NCBI GenBank assembly: GCA_020650975.1
Contig: JAIPMN010001052.1
Span: 1 to 36,643, forward strand
Direction: 5' to 3'
Source of the DNA: Apostichopus californicus
Taxonomy: Eukaryota > Echinodermata > Holothuroidea > Aspidochirotida > Stichopodidae
DNA: 36,643 nucleotides
A program made the position numbers and the translations under genes. Shown one piece after another: positions 11,085-22,153 of this stretch; the first letter of the stretch is position 1; each line of letters begins with the position of its first letter. The notes under the pieces are model-generated. The model was not told the origin of the DNA, searched no databases, and was given only the letters and a program-made list of their open reading frames with translations.

Positions 11085-14000
11085 CTACCGAGGAAAAGAA
11101 GAGTAAAATTTAATTTTCGGCTTCCACAGAGGTGGTAAAATTTCATTGTACCTATACAACCAAACAAATATAAATATATGGACGGATCATACTAAAAGCT
11201 TGACCCTTAACTACTGTTGACCAAATGTGGATGAATGGGGAAAGGTTCATTAAAATTGAAATACCCATCTTTGCCTATGTCATCCAAAACATGCAACAAA
11301 AAAGACATTGCATATCCTGGTGAAAATATCTTGGTTCTAATCCTTCGGAGTGAATCTGGTAAATATGGCAAGGTATATCTCGCGAGACAGAATAACTTTT
11401 AATTCATCTAGACAGACATTTGCGTTAAATGAAACAATTTTAGCAATATGAAAAAACAATGCAGCCTTTATACAGTCTGAACCAAGTGACGAATACATCC
11501 AGGACAAGCATGTCTGATTGAATTTACCAAATTCAAAATAGTACTTGATGCTGAAAAAGTCCCCCAAAGAAGGGCCCAAATAAACTAGACAGCCAAATTA
11601 CTGGTCTGACTTTGGAGTTTTTTAAACTTCACAACAGACATTCTAAGGTTCCACCCTTGAAAAGGTTTTAGAACAGTTACCCCTGTCTCTCGTGTCTTAT
11701 AAACAAACCAGAAACCAAGGAAAGGAGCACAACAATGGCAACACCAAATGCATAGTTCATTACACGAAGTACTCGTTAACCATGCAATTACTTTAATTAT
11801 CAAAAAGGACTAACTGGAATGGTGAGAAATATGTACAACTGTACAATAGAGAGAGAGAGAGAATAAAAAAAAACTGTTAACAGACTGCCTACCTACTGCA
11901 AAAGTCTGTGTGGGTAAATACCTAAAAAGTTAAAAACGGCCCTCTAACTTTTAAAAAACTTTTTCAATGATGAAGTCTCAAAGGTTACATACATAAACAT
12001 ACACAATTGTGTATCCTGTGTGATATCATTCTGCATTTCCTCGACGCAGCATTCAGTCAACGATGACGTTAAAATAACTCTCTGCGTTATCTTTCATCCC
12101 TTTCTTTTACTTCGTAATTCATTTAAGCTACAGCTTGTCCTTCTCTGACCAACAAATGGACTTGTACTTTGCTGGACCACTAATAACTCTGGACTGCAAT
12201 GCATGGTCAGAGTGAAAGACCTGTTCGAGCCGTGCAAGACACGGCTCCTGCAGGCTAATTGGAACTTCTTCTATTTTTTTTTCTTCTTTTTTTGGGATTG
12301 TGAAAAACAGACAAATCGAGCAATTTAAAGTAACAAATGAGGTTGAAGACAAGCAGTACACAAATTTGGAAGCTTTAAGAGAGAAAGGAGCTGCTTAGGA
12401 AAACTAATGGGAGGCTGCCCCAGACCTGGCAAACCCACCTTGCTGGGATGTACCCTTATTCTAAGAAAAATAATAAAACTCTGGACTGCATCATTATTTA
12501 GCAATGTCTTAAAGGTCATCAAGGATTGGCCCCTAATATGCTAGAAAGTCTAATAATGGTCACATAATCTTTAACTCCAAAGTATTTGTTTTCCTCACTG
12601 AAACACTTCTTTGTCTAAGTTTTAATCTCCTCACTGTCTGGAAGTAATTTAGAGGTGTAGAGCCACCAATCCAGCTCTTTTGAAAGCTTCTATCATTTTT
12701 TCAGAATGATCAAATTTAGGACCAAAACTAATGACCTCTAACCCTAGGCACCTGAGGAGAATCACATGTTCATACTTACTTATAAACTCCATCCTCTGTG
12801 ACTTTCAACTTCCTCCCCGATGGGAGTTCCTCCTCTCCCTCTTCTTCCATCTTCCTTGCGGCTGTGACGTCGATGAAGTAGTCTAGCGTCACCATAGAGG
12901 GCCTCCCATTCACAAAGAGACTTGAGGTTTGGATATCTTTGATACAATTCCCCTACAGAGATTGCAATGTAAAGATTTTTATGTTTGACCGCATAATCTC
13001 ATTAATATTCATAAAGAACAATATGGCGCACCTTGTCACTACAATACATCTACACAGCAAGTATGACAAATATCCATCACTTTGTTGTCATCACAGACCC
13101 AAGCGAGTGTCACAGACGCACATACACACACCCATACACACCCAGACCTGCCTGCATAGGTTCCTTTCTTTCCAGCAAGGAACCCCCCAAAAAAACTGTT
13201 GTTTTGTTTTTAATTGCTTTGCAGACACTGGAGTCAAGGTCAATAGTAATCACTGAAAATAATTATATTGTGAAATAATTAGTAAAGACTGGGGAATTCC
13301 CTTCTTCCACCCCCCACCCCCCCCCCCCAATAAAAATGAACTGTTAACATAGGACAAACCTGTTTTTTGGTACATGAACATTCATATCTTTAACTGAAGT
13401 AGTAAGTTTTTATTAAATGTCATTAGGGAACTTAGGAAAGGAAAAGTCCACCAACTTTAATCTCAATGGAATGTATCAACATTGCACGTTGTCCCTTATT
13501 TAGTAAACCAATTAACCACTCTTATGTAACAACTAAGCTAGCTGGGAATTAGGAGATAAAGAACATCTGTTTAGAAATGATTTCCAGATCAATAAAATGT
13601 GATCAAGTAATATAGTTTTAAAGGTGACAAACTTCAATTCCAATCATTTTAGAAACAAATTGGTCCGTTTCAAAGTTTGTTGTTTTCATTCTGTATATGT
13701 CTGGCATTCCTAAACTTTCATGTGCTTAGGAAAAGCAAAAAAAACCCAGTATTTTCAGTACTTTGAGGGTTACAGTACTCTGAAAAAAATTTAGAACTCT
13801 AGGGGGCTGAGTGTTCCAATACCCCATCATATCTCTGTCTTTCAAAAACAAGTTTGAAGGCAGCTATCTTCATTCAGTGGTCAACTTAAGTGTTTAAGTG
13901 TAAATTAAGTGTTAACCAAGTGTCAATCAAGGGTTAATCATGTGTTACTTGGATTGCCTGAACTGTTGATGAAACAAACTTATATTATCCAAGTCACGAC

Positions 14001-16640
14001 TGATTGTATTTGATGCCATTGATGTATTTTTTCCTGACATTTGTGAATATTAACACAAAGCACATACAAATATGGCAAATGAAAATATTCCTACAGCTTT
14101 TTGCTTTTTTCTTGATATTTCTTTCTTTTTTTTGGGTGGTGGTGGGGAGTGTGGGGAGGAGGTTTCAAAATATTCCTACAGCTTTTTGCTTTTTTCTTTG
14201 ATATTTCTTTCTTTTTTTTGGGTGGTGGTGGGGAGTGTGGGGAGGAGGTTTCAAAAGAATCTAGGCAAGTCAAGCTAATGAACTAGATCATTATTAGAAT
14301 CAATAAAATATCCTACGTTGACCGAATTCAACTTGAAAAAAAAGTCACTTTTGGTTCAAATATCCTCTCCGAACATGGTTCAATAATGAATCTATGACAT
14401 GTGGTATACCTTGTAATAAATGTTCTTCACCGGAGCTCTACCTGTGTCCAGAATTGCATCATAGTTTCTATGATCAATAATAAGAACACCTCCGGGCTTC
14501 AACATTGTCTCAAAATTCTTCAGGGCCAATTTGTGGTCAGACTGGTTGCCTTCGAAATCTGGTAGATGAGCGAAGGAGTTTCCTAAGCAAATCAGAGCAT
14601 CGAACCTGCGATCAGGGAAATCATCGGCAACTGTCAGCCAATTTGAGACCTCAATTTCTGAAAAAAGGATGACCAAAAACGAATAGATCAAGGGGGTTTG
14701 TGTACAGATAAACAGGCTTTTAATGAGTAACTACTAGTGTGATTATTCTACCATGCACTCAATCTCATTTTTCTAGAAGTAATTATGCATACAGGGATTC
14801 TTGGGACAGTCTGAAAATTCAGCATCTAGATATGAGTGTAGGATCACATGCTGATACTGGTGATTCAGTTTGTACTTTCTACTCATACCAAATTGGAATA
14901 AGGCTTTAAAAGGCTTAGTTATGGAGCATAGCCAAATCTAGTTGGCACCCTACCCAGCGCAAATCCTCTGCCCATTGTGCTGGTACTGAATATTCTTCAC
15001 GGTCCGGTGACCACAGGACCACGGGTGTAATTTTTTTTTGTGGCTACAGTACGTTTCCTTATAACGCAATAATTGTATTATCTTGAATCTGCTGTACATG
15101 TTAGGTAACTGCAGTATATATGGGTTGTCGTTTTTCACTGGATGATAATAGAAACCCACTGATGCAGGCCATGTATGAGAGTCATTAGTTACAAAATATC
15201 ATTATTCACATTGAAAACTGAGACATTAATGACAACCTAGTTTATGTCCGGAAATTAATTCTCAAGCATGTATGTTGTAACTGCTTAAATAGTGAAATTA
15301 TTACAGTTAACTAATATGATCTGGACAAGAACATTTAAACGCATTCACTATCTAGCTAAATTAAATAACGGTACAGCAGGCGAGATGCTTCCCACACATT
15401 TAAGCGATGTTTCTTGCAACGGTATTGGTTCCCATTTGCCCCACCCCCCGCACTGTTTCTTATGCACCCCTTATTTGTTGGCTCTTTTCTGTGTCTTCCA
15501 ATGCGTATCTCCCAGGCAATCTCTTCTGGGATATCGTGGATCTGCCACTGAGTGACACTATGTACCATCCATTACATTTTAATACCTGTTACAGAGACTC
15601 ATTACCGTACTTACGAGAATGCTCTACTCACCCCACTTGTCAAAAGCCTCTTCCTTTCTCCTATCCCAACGTTCTCTGAATGCGTTCATGACCATCTTAT
15701 CCGAAGCGTCAATGCTCATCACATTATAACCTTCTTCTAACAGCATCACAGAATCCACACTTTTTAGGAAAGAAATGTTTAAGCAAACAGTAAATGTTAC
15801 TTTTTAATATATTCATGTGCTGTATTGTTATATATTCACAGTGTACAGTATCATGTCGTTAAGGTTTACAAAATATTACATATATATGTGATGTATACTG
15901 TTTATTCCTGTATTTGTGGGGATATACGTTATAACAACCAAAGTGCTGGATCTGCTGATGTACGTGGTCACAGCATTTCAGATTCTTGAAACACAAACTA
16001 TATAGTACTGTTCTCTGACAACTGTGAATTCCATAGTAAAACTTTAGCTTCATCAGGACTTATGTTTTCATGCTGTTGTAACAGGCTGATATTCAGTCTT
16101 TCACTGTTACCTGTGGTATCAAAAGATCCCTCTGTCTTTCATTTTACATGGTCCCTTTTTTAAGAGGGTTTCGTAAGAAAGTGCTCTGGCACTAAACCAA
16201 GCCACTGCAAAGCCATATAACCATTTTGGGGACATTCTACGATTCCACAACAGTTTCCTCACATGCATGGGGTACAAGTTGTTCATTAGTTTGATCACAG
16301 TATTACTTAAACATTTAGGGTGTAAATATGAAACAAACAATTGCTTGTAAATTCATGTTTTTCTGTACACATAACACATGAATAAATGACCTGAGGAAAT
16401 AGAGCAAGTCTGGTCAAGAAATTTATGCACTCACCCTGTACCACAGGCGACATCGAGAACAGAATCACAGTTTTTTGATGAGAGCAAGGAAGTCAGCCAA
16501 TTTTTATAGACATCTGTTCTGCTCTTCCTACTGCCGATGTAATATTCCCACACCTTAGCGGCCTTGCCATCAGCATATTGGTCTGGAATACCCTGAGCGG
16601 GCACACCCAGAGACCTGGTCCTATAAATGCTATCAACCAT
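10922..16640 (-). CDS. GNMT: Glycine N-methyltransferase, complete (5 coding exons)
   Basis: Minus-strand exons 16640-16435, 15759-15632, 14657-14410, 12952-12780 and 11084-10922 join without a break into 305 residues. The enzyme transfers methyl from S-adenosylmethionine to glycine, giving sarcosine and SAH. It buffers the cytosolic methyl-donor ratio and acts as a homotetramer. Landmarks: [13 protein letters not shown] at the N-terminus; SAM-binding motif [10 protein letters not shown] (61-69); the acidic loop SIDASD (84-89); [11 protein letters not shown] (135-145); DHRNYD (173-178); NIYYK (190-194); KFRLSYYPH (252-260). Vertebrate GNMT is about 295 aa. The extra length is an acidic insertion at about 227-244. 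The residue matching Glu in the mammalian N-terminal arm (AAEGLPDQ) is Gln here (PAQGIPDQ). The start is the ATG of the conserved MVDS. Confidence 0.97.
11085..12779 (-). other. GNMT intron 4
   Basis: No coding signal beyond short random frames. It holds a short GA run at about 11849-11862 and a T-rich tract at about 12274-12293. Confidence 0.7.
12780..12952 (-). CDS. GNMT: GNMT exon 4 with acidic insertion
   Basis: 173 nt between acceptor CTCTGTAG and donor GTAAGT. It encodes [20 protein letters not shown], then VTLDYFIDV and a charged tail with [15 protein letters not shown]. The stretch from LDY to KFRLSYYPH is about 32 residues against about 16 in mammals. Confidence 0.92.
14082..14252. 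repeat. Two tandem ~85-bp copies in GNMT intron 3
   Basis: Copies 14082-14166 and 14167-14252 differ mainly by one T. Each runs from AAAATATTCCTACAGC through a pyrimidine tract to GGGTGGTGGTGGGGAGTG and GGAGGAGG. The plus-strand G-rich part is C-rich on the transcribed strand of GNMT. The near identity implies a recent duplication. Confidence 0.95.
14410..14657 (-). CDS. GNMT: GNMT exon 3
   Basis: 248 nt between acceptor TTTTTTCAG and donor GTATAC. It encodes the conserved core, including [47 protein letters not shown] and NIYYK. Confidence 0.96.
14658..15631 (-). other. GNMT intron 2
   Basis: Only unremarkable intron sequence was seen. Overlapping plus-strand frames of 60-90 codons near 15292-15740 lack any recognised protein and partly overlay GNMT exon 2. 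Confidence 0.65.
15632..15759 (-). CDS. GNMT: GNMT exon 2
   Basis: 128 nt between acceptor CTAAAAAG and donor GTGAGT. It encodes [20 protein letters not shown], then [12 protein letters not shown] and EEAFDKW. It supplies the second half of the SAM pocket, including the Asp of SIDASD. Confidence 0.95.
15760..16434 (-). other. GNMT intron 1
   Basis: Splice borders are consistent with phase 2. No further features were recognised. Confidence 0.7.
16435..16640 (-). CDS. GNMT: GNMT coding exon 1
   Basis: It encodes residues 1-68 and two bases of Gly69, ending before donor GTGAGT. The ATG follows a likely acceptor (CTTTTTCCCCAG, exon edge at 16651). The exon therefore probably carries 11 bases of 5' UTR and an upstream untranslated exon exists. 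Confidence 0.95.
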
Positions 16641-17058
16641 ATTTATGTAAGCTGGGGAAAAAGAGCAGTATAATTGGAGTTAATTAATATCAGCAGTTTT
16701 AGGTTTGTCTGTTGTCAAGTTAAAATGAAAAGACATCTCTGTGAAAGTACTTTAATGAGTGTAGGCTTCAACATGCAATGCAAATAGTCGATACTGTAGG
16801 CCTTGGCTATATGAAAGTAGCCTTTCTCATGAAATAGGCCTATGGGCTTCTATCAAGTTTTGACTGCATGGTTATTGGTAAGGAAAACATCAACAATTTA
16901 ACAGTTAGGCCTTGGTTAGGCTCTTAGATATGGCATCTAGTCTTGGCTTCAAAGCTAAGCCCCCTACTACTCCCTAGGCATATGGATTACTTAGGACCAC
17001 AGAAGTAAATTCGCTGAACCAGTCATTTTGACATGTTAATTTACAACGACAAGCTTAC

Positions 17059-17450
17059 CACGAAACAGTTAGCAACGATCAAGTAGGTCTATCGTCTGAA
17101 TTCTAAGATTGGTTTTCGAAGACCGATCACTGCTGTAATACACCCTTTACACTCTATCCAAATACATACACCTTTGGCTCTGTTTATCAACAGCAATGAA
17201 CTAGCTAGCTAGTTGTTATGAATTGCGTGAATTCACACAACAAACCAGTTTAAGCCGGAATAGAACACGCGTGGATCATTGCCAAACCTTCGAAATCAGC
17301 TGTGGCGGTGTTTACGTTCGTTCGTTTGTTTTGATCATTTGTCACAGTGTCCTGTCGTCGTTGTGGTCGGCTTTTCGCCAACTTTTTCAGTATTGGAACG
17401 CCAATCGAGCCAAAAGGCATCAACGATGTAGCTGTTCTCGTTAATAATAT
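17059..17450 (-). promoter_or_regulatory. Candidate GNMT 5' exon and promoter zone
   Basis: A strong minus-strand donor (GTG|GTAAGC, GT at 17058-17057) could end an untranslated first exon joined to the acceptor at 16651. The stretch above it, about 17230-17440, is richer in CpG than its surroundings, as expected for a promoter. The exon's upper limit is a guess. Confidence 0.35.
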
Positions 17451-17951
17451 TTAATATCGGTAAATGTTCATAGCACATTACTAGGTTATAAGTACCAGGG
17501 GAGGTGGAGAGAGATATGCTTGTTATGTGTGGGGTTGGAATAAGGTTTCAATGCAATGGGTGAAGTTGGGTGGGCTGGGGAAAGAAGTTGAGTAAAGCTT
17601 CTTTCTTTTTTAATTTGTATTCAAGTATCTCTCCCTTTTCATCATTTTTAAGCATTTTCATCCCAATTCCGTTATCATTAACACCGTTATACTGCGAATA
17701 TGGTGAGGACTCAAGAGTCCGTAGTAAAGTTACCATGTACATCTCCTTCCTCAATTGTTATAAGTAATTACTGAGTATGATTTACTCAGTTAATGATAAT
17801 GTTATAGGGTGGTTTGAACCTTTAAGTTATTTGGCAACTAAAATTCTAATATGGCTTTTGAGCATGTACTGTACATACGTCTAATTTAATAATATACCAT
17901 GTTAAATTGACAAAGGCTGTCTACCGTAATGTCATATTTAATTGTATCTAT

Positions 17952-18301
17952 TGGCGCGTAGCTAAGGGGGGCGAAGGGGGCAGCCGCCCCCCCCCCCACC
18001 CCCTTGAGCATTTTTATTATAATTTTTTTTAATGTTTTTATGATATCGCTAGTAATTTCAAAAGAGAAAATGCTAAGATGCAACTTACAAGGCCTGGGAA
18101 GTGCCATTTCCAGCGATTTGGGAGGCATTTTCAGCCAAAATTTTCTTGTACGCTTCGCGCCAATCATGGTGGCGCTACGCTTAGATAGTTTGCAGAGCCG
18201 TCTCTATATACGGCTCTGATAGTTTGCAATGCCGAATCTACGGCTCTGATAATTTGCCTACAGTTTCGCCCCTCCCTTGGCAAATTCTTGGCTACGCGCC
18301 T
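17952..18301. mobile_element. Small non-autonomous hAT-like element with 8-bp TSD
   Basis: The 350-bp element starts TGGCGCGTAGCT and ends GGCTACGCGCCT, giving inverted ends of about 10-11 bp. It is flanked on both sides by GTATCTAT (17944-17951 and 18302-18309), a perfect 8-bp target duplication typical of hAT transposons. The inside has G-rich and C-rich tracts and a hairpin AGAGCCGT/ACGGCTCT at 18194-18217. There is no transposase, so it would need a related full-length element to move. Confidence 0.85.
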
Positions 18302-18309
18302 GTATCTAT

Positions 18310-19126
18310 ATGTGAAATAGACTTGCATCTGTCCACTTAAAACTGGTAAAATTCAATGAAACTGAAATATATCAATTTAGGTGTCGTATGAGAGGGCCTT
18401 GGCCTTGAACAAGACTGTAAACCTACAATAAAATAATAATTATATGTCGTTTCCCCGTAATACGGTAAAAAATGGCCCGCCATAGGTCTAAACTACCAAA
18501 TGGCACCTTCCATTCACAACAATCACACAAGTAAACACAACAGGTAGTTTACGTTATTGTCATACCGTCCAGCACTTTTGTTGTTGGCATTTAGCCAATG
18601 ACGCCAAGGTTAGCCTTTCGATCGAACCGAACATAAAATGCTGAGCTAATCCTCTTGGAGAAACTCCTGCAATATTTGATTAACCAAGTTTCTGTTCAAT
18701 AGGGCCAAAGATATCTTCGATAGGACTACCTTTTGTACTTAACGAGTGGAGTTTTGAGGATCCGGACTATACTGGTTCTGTCCTGCAAACGCAGGAAGTG
18801 AAGACCGTGACAGTGGAAGACACGTCTATATCGCCTGGTACGGTGCATTATGATACCCATATCTCAAGTCGACGGATTCTTGTCAGGGTCCATGTTAACA
18901 TCCTTGGTCATGTTTAAAAAAAAATAGATAACTCTGATTTGATAGCAAAACTAGGTAAAATTTCTCCTTCTGTGATTTTCACCCATCCCCCCCCCCCCGC
19001 ATTTTTTTAATCAAGTGTGGAAAATCTTGAAAAACCGACTTTCTCCCACAACTATCGGATTATATCAACTACAGAAATTGATTAAACTCATGGAAATTTT
19101 CTGGGCATTTACGCCCCGGGTCCAAA
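18310..19126. other. Spacer between the two hAT-like elements
   Basis: I see nothing coding. There is a C homopolymer near 18987-18999. The stretch is part of the head-to-head spacer between GNMT and IFT52. Confidence 0.5.
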
Positions 19127-19390
19127 CAGGGGCGTAGCGAGCGGGGGGTGTGGGGGTCACCCCCTCCCCTTAGACCCCTCCCCCATTTCAGACACCACTT
19201 CCAGATCCGTCGGCAAATCAAATTTAACTTAAAATATGCACCAGATTGCATCTAAGGACGTTTCAAAACTAAAAAGAGGGGGACACCCCTCCCCTTAGAC
19301 ACCTCCCCCATTTCAGTCACCACTTCCAGATCCGTCGGCAAATCAAATTCTCCACACCCCCCCAACAAAAACCCCTTCGCTACGCCCCTG
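19127..19390. mobile_element. Small hAT-like element with 14-bp inverted ends
   Basis: It opens with CAGGGGCGTAGCGA and closes with TCGCTACGCCCCTG, a perfect 14-bp terminal inverted repeat of the widespread hAT type. Inside are two copies of a ~75-bp segment at about 19152-19230 and 19278-19351, both with CCTCCCCTTAGAC and CCAGATCCGTCGGCAAATC. No 8-bp duplication is evident at the flanks (GGTCCAAA against TATAAAGG), so the edges have changed or the element has rearranged. Confidence 0.8.
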
Positions 19391-19833
19391 TATAAAGGGA
19401 GCCTGTTTCAACGATCGCATGCCCCTGATATATAAAATTGAGGATCCGTCTGTGATTCACTGAGGTTTCAAGATCCTTGAGAACAGAAGTTACAAGATAA
19501 CGAAAAAGACTCATTGAAATAAAATCTGTTTACCAAATCACAAACCAGAATTAAAAAGGGAAAGTATGAATCTGTTCAATCATATTTGTGATAATTTTGT
19601 GCTTTACAATAAACAGATTAAAATTGCCAGTGATGACACAAAGCAGGGCGCTGCTACTTGAATAGAAGATTTCGGAACAGCGATCAAAAATTCGTGTCGC
19701 AATAACGCTTTAGCCGGATAGTTTAACTGCAGAGGCTGCCACGATTGTCCGCTAGCTTCAAACAGATCTATAGCACTTTACATTCCTGTCTTCAGTTTTC
19801 TGGAGGTATATCGCAAAGGGCAAAACCGACAAC
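19391..19833 (+). promoter_or_regulatory. Presumed IFT52 promoter / 5' UTR zone
   Basis: This is the stretch just before the candidate first exon. Its last part (about 19640-19830) is slightly richer in GC and CpG. No TATA box in a useful position was recognised. An imperfect RFX X-box-like palindrome (GTTACAAGATAAC, 19489-19501) departs from the consensus at one base and lies about 345 bp from the ATG. Confidence 0.3.
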
Positions 19834-19851
19834 ATGGCACCTGTTTCGCAG
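19834..19851 (+). CDS. IFT52: Candidate IFT52 first coding exon (MAPVSQ)
   Basis: ATG in a good context (GACAACATGG) is followed by six codons, MAPVSQ, then CAG|GTAAAA. Joined to the acceptor at 22149-22150 it reads MAPVSQD-MDSKEQ in frame and would give 442 residues. The alternative is an untranslated or different first exon, with translation from the ATG at 22154, which matches the vertebrate length better. This is inference from splice signals and frame only. Confidence 0.45.
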
Positions 19852-20508
19852 GTAAAATAATGTGTTTAAGATTAAATTCATGACATTAATTGCTCAAACA
19901 TGCGTTATAAATTTAGGTTTGCTGGAAATGGCTTGGTGGAAAATCAGTTATAGTCTGCAGAGTGGAGAAGAAATTCGAGAATGTAAACAAGTTACATTGT
20001 CGCTATGTGTTCTTCGTGTACATGTAACTAATGAAAAAGCGTCGATGGCAACAATTACCCTAACAAGTAACGTTAGGCCTAGCTTATATACTATTAGTAT
20101 TACTATGCAGAGCCTAGGGGCCTAGACTTAATTTAGACCCACTACAAGGAGCATTTTTAAAATACCCCGTAACTCATATACACGGGGCTTTGGGAGAACG
20201 ACAATATATTGTTTATTATAGCGATTTCCGTCATAATCTGTGAGTTTCAAGAGTTGTGGGGTAGGCTTGGGCCTAGCCTAGGCCTATTTTGCAATTAAGC
20301 TCATTGCAATTTACATCGAAGCCTTTACTTCGGCAAGGCCTAATACTGGTAAGGTGGATAAGGCCTGACATACGGACTAGGTTCACCACATTTAAATAGT
20401 CAACTATGCTATCGACTAATAAATTTTCCATAGCTCTTATGTATGCCTTTTAATCTACCAGTACCAACTTCTGCATAATGCCTACTAGTAGCAGTGGCAT
20501 GGACACTT

Positions 20509-20978
20509 CGAAGTTCGGACACCTAAGCCTTAAAACACCCCAAAACTATATCTTCTGGTATAAATCACCAAAAAATATACTTGATATGGTGGGAGAAGTG
20601 TGTTATATTACGATACACGGCCAAACTTTCTTTCCTGCAAACTGTTTTCACGTTGTAAAAAAGAAGATTCTTTGTGATTGTGGAACTGGTATTTCTTTGC
20701 TAGATTATTGCGAAGTTCGGACACCCGGCCCACAGTGTGGCGCTGGTGATAAAATTGGTGGCGCAGTTGCTCTTTCAGTAATTATAACAGACTTCATAGA
20801 TCTCCATCATTTTATTGACAAATATGTAAGTACTTACTTGCACACAGGTCATTTTGGAGAGAAAGTATCTGTAGCTTCGTAATTTTTCGTGAAATTGGCT
20901 GTTGCTATAGGTTGTCGTGGTGAAATCGTGTATTTCTTAGGGGTGTCCGAACTTTGCAGTGTTCCGAACTTCGCAATA
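20509..20978. mobile_element. TIR-like cluster of TTCGGACACC motifs in first IFT52 intron
   Basis: CGAAGTTCGGACACC occurs directly at 20509-20523 and 20711-20725. Inverted forms lie at 20942-20954 (GGTGTCCGAACTT) and 20962-20978 (TTCCGAACTTCGCAATA). The segment 20706-20980 has ATTGCGAAGTTCGG against its complement at the two ends, as in a short inverted-repeat element, possibly nested in a larger one. A 134-codon open frame (20478-20882) overlaps it and is not a recognised protein. Confidence 0.5.
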
Positions 20979-21977
20979 CTGACTATAGTAGTATGATGGT
21001 ATACATCACATGGTAAATTTGTGATAGTAAGTGTATGAATATTTAATCAAAGATAGCAGTGACAAATTTGTTGCTGATTGTGCTCTGTGGTTTAGTTTTA
21101 TCATTCATCTTCTTGATTTCTTCTATCATTTCACTAGATTCTGTCAGAAATAGACAGATGTAGCTCAAACTTTAGTTGTCAAGTTTGGTATTCAAAGTGC
21201 TTGAAGCAAGGAACAATTTCCCTAACTTCATGCATGCATTGAAGTTTGTTGTATGATTCTGCTTGATGGGTGGAATACTCCATGAAAGAGTCTCAAAATA
21301 GTGTTTCACTGTGGTAATTTTGGTTACGGTTTTGTAGATAAATATTGCGATTGAAAAAGTGGTTACAATTTGAATTACGAACATGGCAACTACAGTGGCT
21401 ATTAGTGCACATACATATGTATAACACAGTACGCAAATGTAGGGGACACGCAAAGTTAAAGTATACTATCCTGCCTTAAATTGCTGGAGTAATCATAGGG
21501 ATCCCTGTAAGTGTTTGTACATATATATTGACTGAGAACTAAGTTTGCTGTAATCCTGAGTTGACCAAAACATGTTCCAAAACAATATCGAAGCACAAAC
21601 ACCATGTTTTTGTTTGGAGTTTTCGTTCACTAGATCCTTGTGAATGAGCCAAAATATTGGCAAAAAAAATCCTCTTCATGATGTACTACAGAATAGTACC
21701 AACAATTATCCTTTTGACAGTCAGGATGATATGCATAATTGAGCTTTAATTACTTTCTCACTCCTTATGTAGTGGAAGGCAAAGTAGGATCTGTCATAGT
21801 AAACTGGCCAGTATTAGTAAGCTATAGATAGCAGACCTATTTAGATGTTGCTATATAGCTGGCATATTGTGACTGTTAGTTCTCTTAACTTTTGGTGACT
21901 GGAGGTCGGTGACAAATATCTATAGCTGGGTCTTTTTATTTACTATATAGCTTTTCCCCAAGTTTCTTGCTATGACA

Positions 21978-22062
21978 TGCATAAAGTGTATTTTATATAT
22001 TTTCATAGCTGCATAATGTGTATTTATATACTATCATAGCTGCATAATCTATATTTGATATA
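21978..22062. repeat. Short tandem repeat before IFT52 exon 1
   Basis: About two and a half copies of a 39-bp AT-rich unit containing CATAGCTGCATAAT lie directly upstream of the pyrimidine tract for the acceptor at 22150. Confidence 0.6.
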
Positions 22063-22153
22063 ACAATGCACTGCTTTGAGATAATAAACAATGTTCCACA
22101 AATAACTATCTAACTTCCTCAAATTGTCTTCATTCAATTTCTCCGAGTAGGAC

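Noticed and set aside
15292..15740. Cluster of plus-strand frames
   Set aside because: They overlap GNMT intron 2 and exon 2 on the opposite strand and contain no recognised protein.
19489..19501. RFX X-box upstream of IFT52
   Set aside because: It has one mismatch to the consensus and lies about 345 bp from the candidate start, farther than usual. Mentioned only within the promoter entry.
20478..20882. 134-codon open frame on plus strand as a gene
   Set aside because: It has no recognised domain, lies in an IFT52 intron, and overlaps repeated TTCGGACACC motifs. Kept only as part of a repeat finding.
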